From Albidovulum sp. (GTDB lineage Bacteria > Pseudomonadota > Alphaproteobacteria > Rhodobacterales > Rhodobacteraceae): DNA of 27,780 bases. Below, piece by piece: positions 22,680 through 27,780 of the stretch (the stretch's first letter is position 1; each line of letters begins with the position of its first letter). A model generated the notes under the pieces. That model saw nothing but the letters and a program-made list of their open reading frames with translations, ran no database searches and was not told the DNA's origin. The DNA is taken from positions 1-27,780 of the forward strand of contig JAUQYB010000134.1 in assembly GCA_030837825.1 (NCBI GenBank), in the 5' to 3' direction. The translations under genes were made by a program, and so were the position numbers.

Positions 22680-23864
22680 ATGGACAGGACGCATTCGGAT
22701 GTGGTGATCATCGGGGGTGCGGTGACCGGCGCGGCAACCGCCTGGTGGCTGATGAAGCTGTCGCCGGGCCTGAAGGTGACGGTGATCGAGAAGGACCCGA
22801 CCTATGCGCAGTCCGCGACCGCGCTGTCGGTCGCCTCGGTCAGGCTCCAGTTCTCCAACCCGGTGAACGTAGAGATCTCGCGCTTCGGCGCCGCCTTCAT
22901 CCGCGACTTCGCCGAACGGATCGGGCCGGAGGGCGGCGTGCCCACGCTCGGGCTGAAGGAGAACGGCTACCTGTTCCTCTCGGGCACCGAAGAGGGCGCC
23001 CGCACGCTCGAGGATCTGGCGGCGATGCAACGCGGGCTCGGCGCCACGACCGAGGTGCTTGGGCCCGACGCTCTCGCCCGCCGCTTTCCCTGGATGCGCT
23101 TCGACGACGTGACCGCCGGCAGCATCGGCTCGCGCGACGAAGGCTGGTTCGACAACATGGGGCTACTGCACGGGTTCCGCAACGCCGCCCGCGCGATGGG
23201 AGCGGTGTTCCTGACCGACCGCGTGACCGGGCTCGTTTGCGCCGGCGACCGGGTGCTGGCGGCGCTGACCGAGGGCGGACGGCGGATCGAGGGCGGCGCC
23301 TTCCTCTGCTCCGCCGGCACCGGATCGACCGCGATCTGCGCGATGGCGGGGATCGCGCTGCCGGTCGAGCCGCGCAAGCGCACCGTCTTCGTCGTCGACG
23401 CCCCGAACGCGCGCCACCCCGAGGCGCCGCTGATCATCGACCATTCCGGCATCTACCTGCGCCCCGAGCACGGGGCCTGGATCGCCGCCACCGTGCCCGA
23501 CGACGACGGCCCCTGCGACCCCGGCGACTGGGAGCCCGATCACGAGCAGTTCGAGGAGCTGATCTGGCCGAAGCTCTACAACCGCGCCGAAGGCTTCGAC
23601 GCTGCCAAGGTGCTCAGGCTCTGGGTCGGGCACTACGACTACAACACGCTCGACCAGAACGCGATCCTCGGCCGCTGGCCGGGCCACGCCAATTTCCATG
23701 TCGCGGCCGGCTTCTCGGGCCACGGGTTGCAGCAGTCGCCAGCGGTGGGGCGGGGGATGGCCGAACTGATCCTGCACGGCGGCTACCGGAGCCTCGACCT
23801 CTCGCCGCTCGGCCCCGAGCGGGTGCTGGAGGGCCGGCCGTTCCTGGAAAAGGCCATCGTCTGA
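22680..23864 (+). CDS. FAD-dependent oxidoreductase, DAO family
   Basis: This 394-residue protein has the dinucleotide-binding N-terminus SDVVIIGGAVTGAATAWWL (about 6-24, G-G-x-x-x-G) and an acidic ribose-binding residue in VIEKDP. The substrate domain and C-terminal FAD loop FHVAAGFSGHGLQQSPAVGR (GFSGHG) are typical of the D-amino-acid-oxidase fold. That fold includes sarcosine, glycine and dimethylglycine oxidases and FOXRED1-like proteins. The substrate cannot be told from sequence; an amine or amino-acid oxidation is most likely. GGGG lies about seven bases before the ATG at 22680; the frame remains open upstream to 22440 but reads as low-quality sequence. It is convergent with the metallo-hydrolase gene. 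Confidence 0.85.
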   Translation: MDRTHSDVVIIGGAVTGAATAWWLMKLSPGLKVTVIEKDPTYAQSATALSVASVRLQFSNPVNVEISRFGAAFIRDFAERIGPEGGVPTLGLKENGYLFLSGTEEGARTLEDLAAMQRGLGATTEVLGPDALARRFPWMRFDDVTAGSIGSRDEGWFDNMGLLHGFRNAARAMGAVFLTDRVTGLVCAGDRVLAALTEGGRRIEGGAFLCSAGTGSTAICAMAGIALPVEPRKRTVFVVDAPNARHPEAPLIIDHSGIYLRPEHGAWIAATVPDDDGPCDPGDWEPDHEQFEELIWPKLYNRAEGFDAAKVLRLWVGHYDYNTLDQNAILGRWPGHANFHVAAGFSGHGLQQSPAVGRGMAELILHGGYRSLDLSPLGPERVLEGRPFLEKAIV

Positions 23865-23873
23865 ACGTCGCTG

Positions 23874-24749
23874 TCAGAGCGTGTTGAGCGGCACCTTGAG
23901 ATAGGTCCTGCCGTCGTCCTCGGCGGGCGGCATCTGGCCCGCACGCATGTTCACCTGCAAGGACGGGATGATCAGCCGCGGCATGGCGAGCGTCCTGTCG
24001 CGCGCCTCGCGCATCGCGACGAACTCCGCCTGCGACCGGCCGGCGCCGATGTGGACGTTGCGCGTCCTTTCCTCGACAACCGTCGTTTCCCAGGCGAAGG
24101 CGTCGCGGCCCGGCGCCTTGTAGTCGTGGCCGACGAAGAGGCGCGTCGCGTCGGGCAGGGCGAGGATCTTCTGGATCGAGTTGTAGAGCATCGCGGCCGA
24201 GCCGCCGGGGAAGTCGCAGCGCGCGGTGCCGAAGTCGGGCATGAAGAGCGTGTCGCCGACGAAGGCCGCATCGCCGATGACATAGGTCAGGCAGGCCGGC
24301 GTGTGGCCCGGCGTGTGCAGGACATGGCCGCTGAGCGCGCCGATCGTGAAGCCGTCGCCTTCGCGGAAGAGCCGGTCGAACTGGCTTCCGTCGCGCTGGA
24401 ACTCGGTGCCTTCGTTGAAGATCTTGCCGAAGGTTTCCTGCACCACGGTGATGTTCGCGCCGATCCCGATCCTGCCGCCCAGACGCTCCTGGAGATAGGG
24501 CGCGGCCGACAGGTGGTCGGCATGGACATGGGTTTCCAGAATCCAGTCGACTGCCAGCCCCTCGGCCGTCACATGGGTGACGATCGCATCGGCCGAGCCG
24601 GTGCCGGTGCGCCCCGACGCATAGTCGAAATCCAGGACGGAATCGACGATCGCGCAGGCGGGGCTGCCGGGGTCCTTCACGACATAGGTGATCGTGTTCG
24701 TGGCCTCGTCGAAGAAACCCCTGACCTCGGGGGTCACAAGCGTGGTCAT
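23874..24749 (-). CDS. MBL-fold metallo-hydrolase, Blh/ETHE1-like (probable persulfide dioxygenase)
   Basis: This 291-residue protein has the metallo-beta-lactamase motif ETHVHADHLSAA at 72-83 (H74, H76, D78, H79). Further ligands are H149 (HTPGHTPAC), D166 (FVGDTLFMPDFGTARCDF) and H208 (VGHDYKAPG). The GTARCDFPGG stretch matches ETHE1/Blh-type enzymes, which oxidise glutathione persulfide to sulfite with one iron; in Agrobacterium and Xylella Blh is part of the BigR-controlled sulfide-detoxification operon. I see no bigR or rhodanese gene here. GGGAGG six bases upstream fixes the start at 24749 (an extension to 24806 exists). Convergent with the flavoprotein gene. Confidence 0.87.
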   Translation of the reverse strand: MTTLVTPEVRGFFDEATNTITYVVKDPGSPACAIVDSVLDFDYASGRTGTGSADAIVTHVTAEGLAVDWILETHVHADHLSAAPYLQERLGGRIGIGANITVVQETFGKIFNEGTEFQRDGSQFDRLFREGDGFTIGALSGHVLHTPGHTPACLTYVIGDAAFVGDTLFMPDFGTARCDFPGGSAAMLYNSIQKILALPDATRLFVGHDYKAPGRDAFAWETTVVEERTRNVHIGAGRSQAEFVAMREARDRTLAMPRLIIPSLQVNMRAGQMPPAEDDGRTYLKVPLNTL

Positions 24750-24795
24750 CTTCGCCTCCCACCCGGGCGTCGCGGCATCATACAGGCGATTGCGC

Positions 24796-24817
24796 CACAT
24801 ATCCACTTTTGCATGTG
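24796..24817. promoter_or_regulatory. Inverted repeat upstream of the metallo-hydrolase
   Basis: CACAT (24796-24800) and ATGTG (24813-24817) form a dyad with a 12-base AT-rich centre, about 50-68 bases upstream of the 24749 start. A TATGAT on the minus strand (24782-24777) could be a -10. This may be the binding site of a sulfide-responsive ArsR-type repressor, but no such repressor is in the window. Confidence 0.35.
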
Positions 24818-24839
24818 TTGACCGCCGCGGCAGCGCCGG

Positions 24840-25394
24840 TCACGCCGCCTTCCACTTGATCGAACATCCGATCGAAGGCACCTGATCTTCCGGCCCTTTG
24901 CCGGTTTCGGCGATCCGGATCATCGCCTCGTAAAGCTCGCGGCGCGCGTCAGGGAGGGCGGGCTGGCGGCCCGAGGCATCGAGCCGGCCGCGATACTGCA
25001 GTTCCAGACCGGCGTTGTAGCCGAAGAAGTCCGGCGTGCAGGACGCCACGTAAGCCTTTGCGGTGTCTTGGCTTTCGTCGTAAAGGTAGGGGAAGGTGAA
25101 GGCGTGCCTCCCGGCCTCGGCCGTCATGTTGGCGAAGCTGTCGGCCGGATATTCGGTCGCGTCATTGGCCGAAATCGCGACCACTCCGATGCCCTCGGCC
25201 TGCAACGCCCTGGCGTCGCGCACGATCCGGTCGATCACCGCCTGGACGTAGGGACAATGGTTGCAGATGAACATCACCAGCGTGCCCCGCGGCCCCCGGA
25301 TGTCATCGAGCGACCAGGCGCGGCCATCGGTGCCGGGCAGGGTGAACGCCGGTGCCTTGCGGCCGAAATCGCAGACCGGCGGGGATACGGCCAT
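24840..25394 (-). CDS. Thioredoxin-fold protein, AhpC/TSA type
   Basis: This 184-residue protein has the peroxiredoxin/TlpA-like start APAFTLPGTDGRAWSLDDIR, then the redox-like motif MFICNHCPYVQAVIDRI with C44 and C47. A thioredoxin core follows (GVVAISANDATEYPADSF), with YLYDESQDTAKAYVASCTPDF carrying the cis-Pro region and another Cys. The C-terminal PSIGCSIKWK motif is typical of the thioredoxin-family group with CNHCPYV. No signal peptide is visible, so it acts in the cytoplasm. It starts nine bases after the rpe stop, whose TAG is embedded in the TAGGAGG ribosome site, so it is coupled to rpe. The precise reductase or peroxidase partner is not known. Confidence 0.88.
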   Translation of the reverse strand: MAVSPPVCDFGRKAPAFTLPGTDGRAWSLDDIRGPRGTLVMFICNHCPYVQAVIDRIVRDARALQAEGIGVVAISANDATEYPADSFANMTAEAGRHAFTFPYLYDESQDTAKAYVASCTPDFFGYNAGLELQYRGRLDASGRQPALPDARRELYEAMIRIAETGKGPEDQVPSIGCSIKWKAA

Positions 25395-25403
25395 GACGTC
25401 CTC

Positions 25404-26096
25404 CTAGCGCATCGCCGCCTCGGCGGCGGAACGGATCGCGCGGATATTGGCGCCGTAGGGCGCGGGGTCGGCGACCGACCCGCCGCTGAAGACGGCCGAT
25501 CCGGCCACCAGCACGTCGGCGCCCGCGGCGGTGACAAGCGGCGCGGTTTCGGGGGTGATGCCGCCGTCGATCTCGATATGGACCGGCCGGTCACCGATCG
25601 CCTTGCGCAAGGAACGCACCTTATCTATCTGGGAATGAATGAATTTCTGCCCGCCGAAGCCGGGATTCACGGTCATCACGCAGATCAGGTCGCACAGGTC
25701 GAGAAGCGGCGCCGCGGACTCGGCCGGGGTTCCGGGATTGAGCGCAAGGCCGGCCTTTTTACCTGTCGAACGAATAGCTTGCAAGGTGCGGTGAATGTGC
25801 GGCCCGGCCTCCAGATGGGCGGTGATGATGTCGGCGCCGGCCTCGGCGAAGGCGTCGATGAAGGGGTCGACCGGCGCGATCATCAGATGCACGTCCATGA
25901 CCGTGGCGATGTGCTTGCGGATCGCCTTGCAGAGCGGCGGCCCGAAAGTGAGGTTCGGCACGAAATGCCCGTCCATCACGTCGACATGGACCCAGTCGGC
26001 GCCGTGCGCCTCGATCGCAGCGATTTCGCGGCCGAAGTCGGCGAAATCGGCGGAAAGGATCGACGGGGCGATCTTGATCGCTCGGCTGAAGGTCAT
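25404..26096 (-). CDS. rpe: Ribulose-phosphate 3-epimerase
   Basis: This 230-residue TIM-barrel epimerase interconverts ribulose 5-phosphate and xylulose 5-phosphate in the pentose-phosphate pathway or Calvin cycle. The N-terminus is IKIAPSILSADFADFGREI. Metal and catalytic residues are in HVDVMDGHFVPNLTFGPP (D39), in DVHLMI (His) and in VNPGFGGQKFI and EIDGGITPETA (catalytic Asp). GSAVFSGG binds phosphate. I take the ATG at 26096 with GGAG upstream; the frame continues to 26135. It is upstream of the thioredoxin-fold gene in an operon, with nagA ending 113 bases upstream on the same strand and a strong palindrome in the gap. Confidence 0.96.
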   Translation of the reverse strand: MTFSRAIKIAPSILSADFADFGREIAAIEAHGADWVHVDVMDGHFVPNLTFGPPLCKAIRKHIATVMDVHLMIAPVDPFIDAFAEAGADIITAHLEAGPHIHRTLQAIRSTGKKAGLALNPGTPAESAAPLLDLCDLICVMTVNPGFGGQKFIHSQIDKVRSLRKAIGDRPVHIEIDGGITPETAPLVTAAGADVLVAGSAVFSGGSVADPAPYGANIRAIRSAAEAAMR

Positions 26097-26191
26097 GCAC
26101 GCGCTCCGGCTTTGGTGCGACAGGTTTAGAAGCAACAGGGGGCAAGGTCCAGCATCGGCTTGTTCGGGGTATCAGTTTAGATGACATAATA

Positions 26192-26208
26192 CCGATTATC
26201 GGATAATC
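26192..26208. promoter_or_regulatory. 15-bp perfect palindrome between nagA and rpe
   Basis: GATTATC-G-GATAATC (26194-26208) is a perfect dyad with 7-bp arms, overlapped by CCGAT-T-ATCGG (26192-26202). Directly beside it is TATTAT on the minus strand (26191-26186), a good -10 for rpe. The palindrome lies upstream of it where the -35/-10 spacer should be, a place typical for repressor or MerR-type activator sites. The AT-rich composition is unlike its surroundings. No local regulator gene is known. Confidence 0.45.
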
Positions 26209-27375
26209 CTATCCGCCCGCGCCGAGCACCGTCATACGCTCCCCTCCGCGCCAGACCGCGGCCAGGGAAAGGTCTGGCTGAAGATGCACGAAATCGGCCG
26301 CCCGCCCCGGCGCGAGCGTGCCGTGGCGGTCGCCGCGCCCCAGGACACGCGCCGGGATCGACGTCGCCATCGCAAGCGCACGGTCGAGCGCCACGCCGAC
26401 ATCGCGCGTCAGCACCGCCAGCGCGCGCGCCATCTCGAGATCGGCCCCGGCAAGCGTGCCTTCGGCAAGCGTCAGCCGGCCGCCCTCGCGCCGGATCTCG
26501 CGGCCGTTAAGCCGGAATGCCGCCATGTCGGTGCCGGCGGGCGCCATCGCGTCGGTGACGAGGAAGAGGCCCCCCGGCCCGGCCTTGGCCGCCAGCGCCG
26601 CGCGGATCGTCGCGGCATGGACATGAATGCCATCGGCAATCAGCCCGGCGGAAACCGCGCCCGTCGCCAGCGCCGCGCCCACCAGCCCCGGCTCGCGGTT
26701 GCCGAGCTGGCTCATCGCGTTGAAAAGATGCGTGACCACCCGTGCGCCCGCCGCGAACCCCGCGCGGCAGGTGTCAAAGCCCCCGTCGGTATGGCCGAGC
26801 GAGACCATGATCCCGGCCTTCGCCATTGCGGAAATCTGTTCTGCGGCAACGCTTTCCGGGGCGATCGTGACAAGAAGCCGGGGCAGCTTCCGGGCCGCTT
26901 CGAGCAGAAAGCTCAGGTCATCCCCGGTCATCGGCCGGATCAGCGCGGGATCATGCGCGCCCTTGCGCGCGAGGCTCAGATGCGGCCCTTCCAGATGCAG
27001 CCCGGCGATGCCCGGAATGCCCTCTGCCACCGCCCGCGCCACCGCATCCACCGCGGCGCGGGTGATCTCGGGCGTGTCGGTGATGAGCGTCGGCAGAAAC
27101 GCCAGCGTGCCGAGCCCGGCATGGGCCTCGGCCATGCGGGCCAGCGTCGCCACCCCGGGAGCGTCGTTGAACATCACCCCGCCGCCGCCGTTCACCTGAA
27201 GATCGACGAACCCCGGCGCCAGCGTTCCGCCGTCAAGCTCGACGAGCCTCGCCCCCGGAACGGCGGTATCGGGGGGAAGGATCGCCGAAATCCGCCCCGC
27301 CTCCACCAGCAGCGATCCCGGCCCCAGCCGGTCGCCATCGAAGATGTCCGCACCGCGGAAAAGCGTTCCGGCCAT
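26209..27375 (-). CDS. nagA: N-acetylglucosamine-6-phosphate deacetylase
   Basis: This 388-residue amidohydrolase removes acetate from GlcNAc-6-phosphate to give glucosamine 6-phosphate, the first step of amino-sugar breakdown. Motifs are APGFVDLQVNGGGG (about 53-66), metal Glu in HLEGPHL (E129), His195 in SLGHTDGGFDT, His216 in VTHLFNAMSQL, the ADGIHVHA segment and the catalytic Asp275 in LVTDAMAPAG. Length matches NagA. The start overlaps the SIS-gene stop by one base (TGATG), so the two are coupled. An in-frame stop TAG at 26209-26211 ends it beside the palindrome. Confidence 0.95.
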   Translation of the reverse strand: MAGTLFRGADIFDGDRLGPGSLLVEAGRISAILPPDTAVPGARLVELDGGTLAPGFVDLQVNGGGGVMFNDAPGVATLARMAEAHAGLGTLAFLPTLITDTPEITRAAVDAVARAVAEGIPGIAGLHLEGPHLSLARKGAHDPALIRPMTGDDLSFLLEAARKLPRLLVTIAPESVAAEQISAMAKAGIMVSLGHTDGGFDTCRAGFAAGARVVTHLFNAMSQLGNREPGLVGAALATGAVSAGLIADGIHVHAATIRAALAAKAGPGGLFLVTDAMAPAGTDMAAFRLNGREIRREGGRLTLAEGTLAGADLEMARALAVLTRDVGVALDRALAMATSIPARVLGRGDRHGTLAPGRAADFVHLQPDLSLAAVWRGGERMTVLGAGG

Positions 27376-27780
27376 CAGAGCGTCTCCGTCACCTTGCTGA
27401 GGTGGCGCGGCCGGTCCGGGTCGATGCCGCGGGCGCGGGCCACCGCCTCCACCATCGCATAGAACGACACGATGAGCGCGAGGGGATCGGTCAGCGGGTG
27501 GTCGGTGCGCACAACCGGCAGCGGCCGGGCCCGGCGCACCCGGTCCGAGGTGGCGAAGACCTCGGCGCCCTTTCCGGCCAGCGCGTCGGCCACCGCGACG
27601 ACGCTTTCCTCGGCCGCGTCGGCGGCGGCGAAGGCCAGGACCGGGAACCCCTGCCCGACGATGCTGACCGGCCCGTGCAGCACCTCGGCCGAGGAATAGG
27701 TCTCGGCATGGATGCGGCAGGTTTCCTTGAGCTTCAGCGCCGCCTCGCCCGACATGGCAAATCCCGGGCCACGGCCGAGG
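27375..27780 (-). CDS. SIS-domain sugar-phosphate enzyme, C-terminal part (probable glucosamine-6-P deaminase, NagB-II type)
   Basis: The gene runs in from outside the window; about 134 C-terminal residues are visible. The sequence LGRGPGFAMSGEAALKLKET, then CRIHAETYSSAEVLHGPVSI, matches the second SIS (isomerase) domain of GlmS-like proteins. That domain holds the sugar-phosphate binding loop and the ALKLKE-IHAE-Y-E-HGP signature. Because it is coupled to nagA, the likely product is the GlmS-derived deaminase NagB-II (or an AgaS-type isomerase), which converts GlcN6P to fructose 6-phosphate and ammonia. A synthetic GlmS role cannot be ruled out without the N-terminal half, where a glutaminase domain would show. 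Internal Met at 27755 is not the start. Confidence 0.8.
   Translation of the reverse strand, partial: LGRGPGFAMSGEAALKLKETCRIHAETYSSAEVLHGPVSIVGQGFPVLAFAAADAAEESVVAVADALAGKGAEVFATSDRVRRARPLPVVRTDHPLTDPLALIVSFYAMVEAVARARGIDPDRPRHLSKVTETL

Noticed and set aside
25068..27462. Long plus-strand frames opposite rpe, the thioredoxin-fold gene and nagA
   Set aside because: No recognisable domains or ribosome sites; the minus strand holds complete conserved enzymes.

Overview
The window looks like chromosome from an alphaproteobacterium of the Rhodobacterales (Paracoccaceae/Roseobacteraceae type). The base composition is very GC-rich, so most genes have long antisense shadow frames. The gene orders yicC-gmk, phoR-pstSCAB-phoU-phoB and rpsB-tsf, together with a DUF1127 microprotein, all fit that group. 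I cannot name a genus from sequence alone. Nearly all of it reads as core or housekeeping chromosome: there is no IS element, integrase, phage gene, CRISPR array, rRNA or tRNA that I could support.

Layout. (1) 1-1487: the 3' end of yicC, then gmk and a gamma-carbonic-anhydrase-like gene, all chained by 4-base ATGA overlaps; a convergent hypothetical gene follows. (2) 2096-9453: a complete phosphate-starvation locus, phoR-pstS-pstC-pstA-pstB-phoU-phoB. It has an 11-bp-periodic Pho box before pstS and a hairpin between pstS and pstC. PhoR has no membrane segment, and phoB carries a one-base frameshift between its receiver and DNA-binding domains. (3) 9486-11878 (minus): a CsbD-like acidic protein, a 37-residue entericidin-like lipoprotein and an orphan YejA-type peptide-binding protein, with a T-run terminator after the lipoprotein. 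(4) 11956-12065: a promoter, a stem-loop and a strong terminator, which together look like an unannotated sRNA or attenuated leader. (5) 12210-14092: 3-hydroxybutyrate dehydrogenase followed by a patatin-like lipase. (6) 14102-17791 (minus): tetR, cupin, psuK, psuG and a DUF502 membrane protein.

(7) 17995-19305: a homocysteine S-methyltransferase divergent from tetR, then two short genes (DUF1127 and an unknown 51-residue protein). (8) 19366-21345: promoter, structured leader, rpsB, tsf and terminator. (9) 21370-22459 (minus): a LuxR-family regulator with an atypical ligand pocket and no luxI nearby; it is followed by 275 bases of unexplained sequence ending in a minus-strand terminator. (10) 22680-27780: a DAO-family flavoprotein, a Blh/ETHE1-like metallo-hydrolase, an AhpC/TSA-type thioredoxin-fold protein, rpe, nagA and the C-terminus of a SIS-domain sugar-phosphate enzyme.

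How the genes work together. The Pho locus is one sensing-uptake-regulation module. bdhA and the patatin fit polyhydroxybutyrate/lipid turnover. psuK-psuG salvage pseudouridine, and the SIS gene plus nagA degrade amino sugars. I did not find a clearly novel multi-gene system. The most worthwhile leads are the phoB frameshift, the 11991-12065 RNA, the LuxR solo, the rpsB leader, the two small genes before rpsB, and the palindrome between nagA and rpe.
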